A stretch of DNA of 10,777 bases, from positions 1 to 10,777 of the forward strand of contig MU858437.1 of assembly GCA_033297075.1 (NCBI GenBank). Reading direction: 5' to 3'. Of this stretch, positions 1-7,271 are shown piece by piece. Made by a program: the position numbers and the translations under genes. Below the pieces are notes generated by a model, which worked only from the letters and a program-made list of their open reading frames with translations, was not told the DNA's origin and ran no database searches. The DNA is from Rhypophila decipiens (Eukaryota; Ascomycota; Sordariomycetes; Sordariales; Naviculisporaceae). How positions within the stretch are numbered: the first letter of the stretch is position 1; the number at the start of each line of letters is the position of its first letter.

Positions 1-178
1 AACCTTCAAGGTGATCTGCTTATAAAATGAAAAGAGGCATCGGGTGATCTAGAGGTGAAAAAGTAGAGGGCTTGGACGAGATAATGGCGGATTTGAATGA
101 ACCGAATGTAGTTAGCGTGCATAGGCCCTTCAGGCTCAGTGCCTCCGGGCGAAATAAATTCCATCCATCCATCCATTC
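1..178 (+). mobile_element. possible 3' end of a truncated LINE (Tad-like)
   Basis: The segment has no open coding frame of note. It ends in a short GC-rich stem (AGGC-tcagt-GCCT near 130-143), followed by GCGAAATAAATT and a pure tetranucleotide tail of CCAT units. A small 3' hairpin, an A/T-rich AATAAATT string and a simple-repeat tail are typical of the 3' ends of fungal Tad-type LINE retrotransposons, most copies of which are 5'-truncated. The left boundary cannot be seen because the window starts here. No reverse transcriptase or RNase H sequence is visible, so this could be unrelated spacer with a microsatellite. Confidence 0.3.
161..177 (+). repeat. (CCAT)4 microsatellite
   Basis: Four perfect CCAT units plus one T, directly after an AATAAATT string. 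It may be the repeat tail of the putative LINE end or an ordinary microsatellite. Confidence 0.85.
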
Positions 179-629
179 GAGATATACTCCACTCATACGT
201 TGAGGGTGGCAGAGCTTTCAGGTTGATCGGGTAGTGCCAGTACGCCTACTTGGAGGATCAAGTTTCTTTGAGCGAGAGTTGAAGAGAACTTCCAGAGACT
301 TTGGCAACGGTCTTGATTCAGATGCAGATGATGAATTTCGAGGAATCTGATCATTGTGTTCATGATCCGAACGCCCATGATAGAATCACACATATGGGAA
401 GTACGTGATGGAATTTCGATTGGAGACCTTTGAAGGAGGAACGTGGAAACGATGAATAAACAGCCTGTTAATGCAGCGATACAAGATGGGTATAAAATCA
501 TAACAGTAAAAATGTTTTTCTCTTTGTTTCCAGTTTACAATAAGCGCCAAAAGATGTTGGCAGTTGGGCAGTCAGCTGACTCAGATCGAGTTTCCGAGCG
601 CTCCTTTCGAAATGCAATCTCGTCCTCGG
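179..629. other. spacer without a recognisable gene
   Basis: I see no coding region that I can support here. A minus-strand open frame at 193-501 begins with a hydrophobic stretch but matches nothing I recognise and has no supporting splice or codon-use evidence. The stretch next to 630 is expected to hold the 3' UTR and poly(A) site of the membrane-protein gene that ends at 630. Confidence 0.5.
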
Positions 630-1917
630 TTAAGCCTGCCTCGCAATGTAGTCCACCGTCATGGTCGTCGTCTTGGTAATGCCCTCTGCACCGCCGCGCC
701 GGTTCGGCCCGGGACTGACAGCTAGAGGCTTCACGCGATGCACACTTTCGTCGCTCGACCTAGCATCCACCTCGGTCACAAAGAATGTCGCGCCGTCAAC
801 GCCCTGCGTTTTCCCGTTGCCTTCGGCCGCCTTGTGGTCGTTCATCTCGTAGTAGTTGAAGGCCCTCTCGCTGCTCGTCTCATCGGTACCCGACTTGCCC
901 GTCACCATTGATTTCCGGGTCTTGGACTTGAGGGTGTCTTGCCTGATGTACCCCGACCCCGTAATTCTGCCCGAGGAAGCGTTGCCGTAGCCGAGGCTGG
1001 TACCGAGGACCTTCTTAAAGAGGGGGCGGAGGGCTGGCAGGGAGCCGGCAATGATTCCAGTGTTGCACTCCATGACGGTCCAGATGGAGATGTCGCGCGA
1101 GTCCCACAGCCAATCGCCGGTTTTGCCGTAGTTCACAAGGAAGCCAACCTTGATGAAGGCGGCTGCGCAGGCGAAGGCACCGAGCGACAGAGCGAAGATG
1201 AGGGAAAATCGGGTACGGCGGTTGACATTGAGATTCCAGAGCATAGGAATAGGAATAATAAGGGCGAGGAGGAGGTCGGTAAGAATGTTGAGAGCGACAT
1301 TGGTATAGGAGAGGCCTTTGAGGGTGGACTGGGACCAGCAGTTTTGCGGGATGGATTGGTCCCAGAGGGCACGGATGTCGGTGCATTGGAGCACGACGGT
1401 GAAGAAGCAGCCAGTGGTGTAGAAGGCCATGAAGCCCATGATGCCGAGGATGAGGCGGCGGTAGAATTTTGTCGAGGCGATGCGGAGGAGGGTGGCGCCC
1501 ACGGCGAGCTTGGTGACGCAGATGGCGATGAGGAAGATGGGCTGGCTGACGAAGTTGAGCTTGAGGCCGGTCGAGATGTGTTCGAGCGGGATGTCGCCCA
1601 TGTGGCGACCGGCACCGTATACGATTGAACCCCAGATGACGCCCTGGCCGGAGACGACCAAGGCTATGGCCAAGGACATGAAGTAGTCCTGGAAATCATG
1701 TCAGTCTCCATGGTCATTTGGCAGGAAAGTAAGGACAGTGACTTACATCGAGACCGACATTGCGCACCATGATCAGTCGCACATACATGCGGGTCAGGTA
1801 CGCGATCAGCGCCAGAGTGGTGATGGCCAAGGTCGCGCCCAGAATCCTGGGACCATCGTCCTCGGCTGGGTTGGACGGCAGGCCGAACTCGTTGATCACC
1901 ACGCCGGAATCAGACAT
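630..1917 (-). CDS. Pth11-like fungal rhodopsin-domain seven-helix membrane protein
   Basis: Two exons on the minus strand (1917-1747 and 1688-630) are joined by a 58-nt intron (1689-1746, GTAAGT donor). They give a 409-residue protein; the join restores a NVGLD-DYFM sequence usual in this family. Hydrophobic segments lie near residues 24-46, 58-80, 103-125, 132-155, 182-205, 214-236 and 250-275. A signature ECNTGIIAGSLPALRPLF ends the last helix. The final ~130 residues form a polar, Ser/Thr/Lys-rich cytosolic tail. This matches the large fungal rhodopsin-like/Pth11-related superfamily of plasma-membrane proteins, some of which are putative G-protein-coupled receptors for surface or nutrient cues. 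There is no N-terminal CFEM cysteine domain, so it belongs to the non-CFEM group. The chosen ATG at 1917 has A at -3 and gives the expected short extracellular N-terminus; an upstream in-frame start at 1974 would add 19 residues. Ligand and function cannot be told from sequence. Confidence 0.88.
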
Positions 1918-2385
1918 GATGGGCAGTAGACGTGCGACGACGGAAAAACGAAGGACATGAAAGAAGGAAAACACAAACGCACATCACCCCAGAGTGTGTG
2001 GATCGCACCTGGGATAAAAAGAAAAGCGAGTGCCATCCAGCCTTCCCTCTGCACCTCCAGTCGTCTGCACAAACTTATGGGGGCAATTCAGGGGGAGATG
2101 GAGACGGAGGGTTCTACTCGATCTGTCGCATGAGATGTGGCATCAGAACGACGTCGAGAAAACATCCTTGCCATCCACGCGGTGGAAGGGAGCACGATCC
2201 TCATTCTGAATATTTGCATGCTTGAAGTTGCAGCTTCGACCCCACAGGCTAATGCGGGATTGAAATATGGTCCACCTCGTTGGTGTCTCCGTTTTCGAGC
2301 TAGGTTTTCTTCTCCCTTGTGTTGTTCTCCATACCTCGTACAATACCTGCCATCTCTCGATCTGATTTGTGCGCTCGTTTTGGTG

Positions 2386-2490
2386 CCCCGTAGCATCGGC
2401 TGCACTCGCTTACCTTTGGTGTTTTAGCGTGGCCAAGATGGAACCCCGTAGCCTCGGCAAAATGGGCCTTAAGTACTCCGTAGCATCGAC
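2386..2490 (+). repeat. three imperfect copies of a 15-bp CCCCGTAGCATCGGC-like motif
   Basis: Copies start at 2386 (CCCCGTAGCATCGGC), 2444 (CCCCGTAGCCTCGGC) and 2476 (CTCCGTAGCATCGAC), differing by one or two bases. A shorter fourth match (CTCCGTAGCATGC) starts at 2980. All are on the same strand in the spacer upstream of the tyrosinase gene. They may be repeated regulatory words or remnants of a dispersed repeat. Confidence 0.6.
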
Positions 2491-2731
2491 AAACCCCTTC
2501 TATCCACAGTGTGGAGACTGCAGTGCACGCAATCTTGGACAATCTTTGGCGACTGAGTATTCCGGCAAAGTGCACCATGTCGAGTTCAATACAAGTTGGG
2601 CGACGTGCATGAGGCTATCACAACTAACTGACATGGAAGCATCTCATAGTCTCCATTGTTCTTGGATACGACCCGAGCCCGCCCGAGCCAGAGGTGCCGC
2701 ACTGCCGCCTCCTCCAACCAAGGTTGGGTAG

Positions 2732-2747
2732 ACCCAGGGCCCTGGGT
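2732..2747. repeat. perfect 16-bp palindrome
   Basis: ACCCAGGGCCCTGGGT equals its own reverse complement. A second small inverted repeat (CCAACC-AA-GGTTGG) lies about 15 bp upstream. The function is unknown; it could be a protein-binding site or chance. Confidence 0.7.
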
Positions 2748-2800
2748 GCAGGACTGTAAGTTCCACACCACAGTCACCCTTTTCATTTCTGGGGCCTACC

Positions 2801-2850
2801 TAGTCGTGTCTAGTCATGTCTAGTCCTGTCTAGTCGTGTCTAGTTGTGCC
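2801..2850 (+). repeat. 10-bp minisatellite, five units of TAGTCNTGTC
   Basis: Five head-to-tail 10-bp units run without gaps: TAGTCGTGTC, TAGTCATGTC, TAGTCCTGTC, TAGTCGTGTC and a degenerate TAGTTGTGCC. The first four differ only at position 6. Each junction creates a CTAG tetramer. The array lies about 450 bp upstream of the tyrosinase start. Confidence 0.9.
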
Positions 2851-3302
2851 TGGCCCGAAATGCTGCAGAATCATAGTCGGGACTCGGGAGGCCGAAGGAT
2901 TCATGCTTAACTCAGTTCAGCACACTCCGTACGACCCTATCAGGTGCAATTTTAATGAGGGCCTTTTAGCAGTACACTACTCCGTAGCATGCAAGCATTG
3001 GCCGCGCACTATTGATAACATGAAGCAAAAGGGGCAAAGCAGCCAAAGCCGGCACCCACTTGCGATATCCTAGTCACAATAACCATACCCCGTTTGCCTC
3101 TTGGCGGCGTGGCAACCCACTGGCACCCCTACCCACCACACCTTGGCCGAATCCCGAAGGTGTGCGCAGGAATGCTATTTAGGTGTCGATCGCCTCGGGA
3201 CCTGCTTGTGTTTTGCTGCCGTCAATCCCTCGTCACCGGTGCGTCGTCTCCGTTCCGCTCTTGTCCCTCCTTCCCACCCCACACTTCCTTTTTGCCGACA
3301 AG

Positions 3303-4693
3303 ATGCGCGCAGCAAATATCGCCCTTCTCTCTCTCCAGGCCTGTGCCGTGCTGGGTGCTCCGGCCCCGCAGGCCAGCGATGAGCCGGTGCCGACCTCTCC
3401 CATCGTCGAGGACCTCAACGCCGCCCTACTCTCGGGCATCCCCGAGGATGCCCTCAGCGCCATGGAGGCCCTTGACCTCGCCCGGTTCGAGGAAATTCAG
3501 GAACTACTTGCTGACGATGCGAGTCCGGAGAAGCGCTCCCTTTTTGGCAGCTGCACGCTAAGCAAGCTGCGGATCCGCAGGGAGTGGTATGTCTCCCACA
3601 TAATCTTGAGAAGTAAAAAAGAACTTGACTGACACATCCCAGGAGCACCCTCACCAAGTCGGAGCGCAAGGCCTACACCGACGCCGTGCTCTGCCTCCAG
3701 TCCAAGCCGGCTACCTGGCCCGCTGCTCAGGGACCCGGGGTCAAGTCGCGCTTCGACGACTTCGTGGCCGTGCACATCAACCAGACCATGGAGATCCACT
3801 ACACTGGCAACTTTCTGTCGTGGCATAGGTACTTCACCTGGCTCTACGAAGAGGCCCTTCGCAACGAATGCGGCTACAAGGGTGCGCAGCCCTACTGGAA
3901 TTGGGGCCTGACTGCCCTGACTGGGCTTGAGAACTCGCCTCACTTTGATGGCAGTGCCTACTCCATGTCTGGTAACGGTGCTGCTGTTCCCAACCAGGGC
4001 AATATTGTCATCACCGGTGGCGATGGCCTTCCTCCCATCGTTCTTCCTCCTGGTACTGGTGGCGGCTGTGTTACCAGCGGGCCGTTCAAGAACATGAAGA
4101 TGAACTTGGGTCCTGCTGGTCTCGACCTTCCTGGCGGCACATCGACTGCCAACCCCGAGGGTCCCTTTGCTTACAATCCCCGTTGTCTGAAGCGGGACCT
4201 TACCACTGCAGTTAACCGCAAGTTTGCCAACGCTACCAGCGTCGTGGCCAACATTGTGCTTCCCCAGAACATCGACGCCTTCCAGATGCAGATGCAGGGC
4301 ATCCCAGGCACCGGCAACATTGGTAGGTCCCCCATTCGTGTCCTCTTAAGACCGAGGTAGCTAACTCGTGTTCAAGGCATCCACGGCGGTGGCCACTACT
4401 CGCTTGGAGGTGATCCCGGCCGCGACTTCTTCACCTCGCCCGGCGACCCTGCCTTCTACCTGCACCACGCCATGATTGACCGCGTCTGGTATCTCTGGCA
4501 AGCTTTGGCCCCCAACAGCCGGACCAAGGGCGCCAGCTCTGTCGCCGGCACCCGCACCTTCATGAACATGCCTCCCAGCGGCGATGCTACGATTGAGGAT
4601 ATCGTCGATATTCCTTATACCGGCGGCGCGCCCAAAAAGATCAAGGATTTGTTGAGCACCGTTTCCGGCCCGTTTTGCTACGTCTATCTCTAG
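3303..4693 (+). CDS. secreted short tyrosinase / catechol oxidase-like type 3 copper protein
   Basis: Three exons (3303-3586, 3643-4322, 4377-4693) with introns of 56 nt (GTATGT, branch CTGAC) and 54 nt (GTAGGT, branch CTAAC) encode 426 residues. Type 3 copper enzymes oxidise phenols or catechols to quinones with O2. CuA ligands are H139, H147 and H156 (within SWHRYF). CuB ligands are H324, H328 (IHGGGH) and H352 in DPAFYLHHAMIDRVW, which fits the PROSITE tyrosinase CuB pattern. The protein stops right after a Y423-V-Y425 motif, which in longer fungal tyrosinases ends the catalytic core before the C-terminal lid domain, so this is the short class. Residues 1-18 form a signal peptide and K77-R78 is a likely Kex2 site, suggesting a propeptide and a mature form from S79. 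Sequons occur at N141 and N291. No Cys lies two residues before H147, so the C-x-H thioether of many tyrosinases cannot form. The ATG at 3303 is the first in frame. Whether it is a monophenolase or only a diphenolase is undetermined. Confidence 0.95.
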
Positions 4694-5209
4694 ACTCCGA
4701 AAGTCATGGCGATCTGGTTGCCTTTTTAGATGGCGAATAATTAGTTACACAAATAATACTCCGTAATATGCCCACTATCCGTAGACTAGCTGTCCATGTC
4801 GGTGGCAAGGTGGCGGGGCTCAGGCCCCCTTTTTTCTTTTTGGTGACACCGCAGACGACGCGTAGGATTCGGCTTCACCCCGGCTCACACCTTTTCTTTT
4901 TCTCCGTCTAACGTGGCATGCCCACACTCGGCAATCGGAATCCCAAATTGCATCACAGGGTGATGCGACCCAATGGCGGGGCAAATAGCCTAGAACGTGA
5001 ATAGCCCCTTGCGCTACGGGGTATGTACAGTACTAACATACCAGGGGTGTTCGACCAGGGTCGATTTTGGCTGTGAAACCAGACCGGGCTAGGCTGATGC
5101 AAGTCGCTGTTTTAGGAATTTCTGTGACATGCAACCTTCTCTTTGAGGGACCCTAGCTCAAACCCTAGTCTGTTGGACAAAAAACACATTTGTTAGTTCA
5201 AGTGACTTG
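4694..5209. other. tyrosinase 3' region and spacer with small hairpins
   Basis: No gene is visible. The first ~100 bp are A/T-rich (AATAATTAGTTACACAAATAAT) and suit a fungal poly(A) region. Two compact inverted repeats follow: GCATCAC-agg-GTGATGC at 4950-4966 and GGTATGT-n9-ACATACC at 5020-5042. A copy of TACTCCGTA sits at 4757-4765. Confidence 0.5.
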
Positions 5210-5214
5210 ACAGG

Positions 5215-5417
5215 CACGTGGGCGTAGAAATGGGAGTCCGATTTTCAAGATTTAGGGACTCAGGGCTCTTATAGTGGGCTTACAGGGGACCAGCTCACTG
5301 ATGAATAGAATATAGGCAGTCTTACCAGTTGCTTTTGGGCGATAATATGGGCAATCACAGCGCTGATCACAACTGGTGAATTTGGGAAAATCGTACTCCC
5401 ATTTCTACGCCCACGTG
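5215..5417. mobile_element. 203-bp MITE-like element with 32-bp terminal inverted repeats
   Basis: The left end (5215-5246) starts CACGTGGGCGTAGAAATGGG and the right end (5386-5417) is its reverse complement with one mismatch in 32 bp. The element is flanked by direct ACAGG repeats (5210-5214 and 5418-5422). The flanking match can be read as up to 7 bp (TGACAGG) if the shared terminal TG belongs to the duplication. The interior has no coding capacity and contains a smaller inverted repeat, ACCAGTTG/CAACTGGT (5324-5331 and 5370-5377). Small size, terminal inverted repeats, a target-site duplication and no ORF define a MITE. The 5-7 bp duplication does not match the TA of Tc1/mariner, so the nearby transposon is not its likely mobiliser, and I cannot assign a superfamily. 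Both ends carry the palindrome CACGTG. Confidence 0.8.
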
Positions 5418-5598
5418 ACAGGGCATGTCAAACCTTCGCCGAAACTTTCCCGAGATCCGATTTCTGTCTACTGTACAGTGTCTCGTGGCCTTCACCATGC
5501 CCAGTCAGGCACTTGCCGGACTTATTCCTGCCGGCTCCTGCCTCCTTATCATGTTTTGTAGGATACATAGTTGAGCTCTGGGAATCTTCAGCTGCTGG

Positions 5599-5926
5599 AT
5601 GATATCAACCATCACCTTTACGCCTGGCACTTTCCTTTATACCCTAGAGAGCACAACTACCATCACTTCGGTCGATACTACATCTTATGCTACAATGGTA
5701 TCTTGCCGTCCAGCTGCTTTTCTCGCTCTGACAATCTCCAGTGAGCCAATATTAACAAACCATTTACTAGAGCACGTCGGTATATGTCGCCACCACAACC
5801 AGCAGCTCCATCTATGACACAACCGAGTACTCGACAAGTTTCTTCCCGAGCACGAGCACTACCACCTCGACATCCATCTCGACCCCTGCCACTCAGTACG
5901 AGACTTCAACTTGCCACAAGGCCTAA
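5599..5926 (+). CDS. small Ser/Thr-rich protein or gene remnant (two exons)
   Basis: I do not recognise this gene. Two exons (5599-5697 and 5771-5926) joined across a 73-nt intron (GTATCT donor, CTGAC branch, CTAG acceptor, phase 0) give 84 residues. The product is dominated by Thr and Ser (runs such as ESTTTITS and STSTTTSTS) and ends TCHKA. Codon choice in exon 2 favours C and G in third positions, like the real genes here. Such composition is typical of O-mannosylated fungal cell-wall proteins, but there is no signal peptide after the ATG at 5599, only an in-frame TGA 27 bp upstream. Either an upstream exon was missed or lost, or this is a 5'-truncated relic. An open stretch at 5425-5571 in the same frame has a hydrophobic region but no good splice route into it. 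The MITE-like element ends about 180 bp upstream. Confidence 0.45.
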
Positions 5927-6488
5927 GTCTCGGAAACACCCGTTTTCAAGTAACGTTTGACGGATCATGATGTGTAATGCGATGAAGTGGTATCTGATAT
6001 GTGTGTTGCGAATTGGAAAAGCAAAAAGCTGCTTGTTGCATAACGTTAGGTAGATTGTCGATAGGATATTATGGTAGCCTAATGTTTATTCCTTTCATTG
6101 TGGCTGGCTCACCTTTGCTCAAGCCGCAGGCTGCCGGATCACTTCAACTCTAGGCAAGGGGGCCCAGAACTGGTCTCATATGAAGATGGCCAAAATGTGT
6201 CCCATTTTTGAAACTGACAGTCTTGTGTATGTCAGAAACACGGCACTGTTGGATTTGGTGGAGTGACACTTCAAAAAGCTGACTAGACTTCTTGGCTCGA
6301 CTCTGCCAAGTTCTCTAGTTCTTGGACAGAACAAAACAGACCCAGCGACGCGACAGCCCCTGTCCTCGCGCATTGATTTTGAAACACTCCACCTCCGAGT
6401 TTCTCTCAACCTCATCTCTCTCTCACCTCTCACCACTCGACGCTTCACCTCCTGCCTCCCCAGCGCCGTCGCCAGCGCCAGCACCACG
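5927..6488. other. spacer and promoter of the Cys-rich protein gene
   Basis: No gene is supported; a minus-strand frame at 6176-6550 is antisense to the promoter and start of the next gene. The stretch from about 6400 to 6450 is pyrimidine-rich (TCTCTCTCACCTCTCACC), as often found in fungal 5' leaders. The beginning (5927-6100) is A/T-richer and may hold the 3' UTR of the Ser/Thr-rich transcript. Confidence 0.5.
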
Positions 6489-7268
6489 ATGGCCTCCATC
6501 ACCACCTCCATACCCACGGGTATCCTCTCCAGCAACGCAGCATGGTGCATGATGGAAATTTTCGCGTGGGGCCCGAACCACCCGCCCTACAAATACAAAG
6601 AATGCGACAAGCCAACTGATGCCGAGAATCCGACCCAGCCTCAAGACTTTTTGACGATTTGCTGCGACGGCACCATCATCGACACCTCTCAGGACATGGA
6701 CGAGTACTACCTCAGCAACAACGGCATCTCGTCCTACCCTCTCGAGCTCGACAATCTTGTTTGCTGTCGTGAGGCCGGCGTCCGCCAGATGGGCGGCGTC
6801 GGGGGCTTCTCGAATCCGACAAGATGCGCTGCCGTGCTCACACCCACGCCGCTGGCCAGTTTGGCAGCGACCAACACCAAAAATGCGGTGCCGTATCTGG
6901 CCACGTACGAGAGCGGCAAGTGGGACGACGAAATTAGCGCCGATGTGGACTGGGTCAAGACCAGGACTCCAGTATGTTTATGGGTGCAGACGACGCACCC
7001 AGAGGTGACGTTGGTGGAAGTGCAGGTGCCAGCCGCCAAGATCACGACGTTGCCGATTCCGTATACGAATTTTCGGGGGGACACGATGGGGTATTTTGAT
7101 GCCGAGGGAAGGACGAGTTTGTTACCGACGAGTACCAGAAGCACGACGAGTACAAGGACGACAACATCGGCGACATCGACGCCGACGTCTGCGGGGAGGA
7201 AAGGGGCGGAGCTGACGGTTTCGGCGATGGCTTGCTTGGGCTTGCTCGCCGCTCTATTTGTCGGGTGA
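6489..7268 (+). CDS. Cys-rich hypothetical protein with Ser/Thr stalk and hydrophobic tail
   Basis: A single 259-codon exon; the ATG has A at -3 and follows a CT-rich leader. Residues 20-165 hold eight cysteines, with paired Cys at 58-59 (ICCDGTIID) and 92-93 (LVCCR), plus C20, C39, C113 and C163. The segment LTPTPLASLAATNTKNA (117-133) followed by PVCLW (161-165) has the look of a family of uncharacterised proteins common in Pezizomycotina; that is from memory and not searched. Residues 212-235 are a Ser/Thr-rich stalk and 239-258 a hydrophobic C-terminus right at the end, as in GPI-anchor signals or a single tail anchor. No classical N-terminal signal peptide is evident, which weakens the GPI idea; it might need a different start or an unseen upstream exon. 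Its stop codon is 3 bp from that of the convergent neighbour. The function is unknown. Confidence 0.8.
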   Translation: MASITTSIPTGILSSNAAWCMMEIFAWGPNHPPYKYKECDKPTDAENPTQPQDFLTICCDGTIIDTSQDMDEYYLSNNGISSYPLELDNLVCCREAGVRQMGGVGGFSNPTRCAAVLTPTPLASLAATNTKNAVPYLATYESGKWDDEISADVDWVKTRTPVCLWVQTTHPEVTLVEVQVPAAKITTLPIPYTNFRGDTMGYFDAEGRTSLLPTSTRSTTSTRTTTSATSTPTSAGRKGAELTVSAMACLGLLAALFVG

Positions 7269-7271
7269 AGG

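Larger units (their letters stand above)
1918..3302. other. 1.4-kb divergent intergenic region between the membrane-protein and tyrosinase genes
   Basis: The region lies between two divergent start codons, so it must hold both promoters. Several open frames of 60-120 codons occur (for example 2088-2405 and 2369-2731), but none looks like a known protein or shows splice support. The region carries a 10-bp tandem repeat, a perfect 16-bp palindrome and recurring CCGTAGCATCG/TACTCCGTA words, listed separately. The last ~60 bp before 3303 are pyrimidine-rich (CTTGTCCCTCCTTCCC...), a common feature of fungal promoters and 5' leaders, and CTATTTA near 3175 is a weak TATA-like site. Confidence 0.6.

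Noticed and set aside
193..501. 102-codon minus-strand frame with a hydrophobic start
   Set aside because: No recognisable domain, no codon-use signal and no splice partner; it is most likely a chance frame in the spacer.
939..1628. 229-codon plus-strand open frame rich in Glu, Gly and Ala
   Set aside because: It lies exactly antisense to the rhodopsin-domain exon, whose protein is recognisable. The acidic composition is the expected mirror of a G/C-biased hydrophobic gene.
2088..2786. Several overlapping 60-120 codon frames in the tyrosinase upstream spacer
   Set aside because: They overlap on both strands, mix Cys/His/Trp at random, and none resembles a protein family.
4135..4200. Second Lys-Arg pair (residues 278-279) in the tyrosinase as a processing site
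   Set aside because: It lies inside the catalytic core between CuA and CuB, so cleavage there would separate the copper sites. The site at 77-78 is the plausible one.
5215..5417. The short inverted-repeat element as a nonautonomous derivative of the nearby Tc1 element
   Set aside because: Its ends (CACGTGGGCG...) share nothing with AACCTCTGCC..., and the flanking duplication is 5-7 bp rather than TA.
3303..5926. A fungal RiPP or melanin gene cluster centred on the tyrosinase
   Set aside because: No UstYa/DUF3328-type protein, Kex2-repeat precursor, polyketide synthase or other biosynthetic gene is visible in the window.
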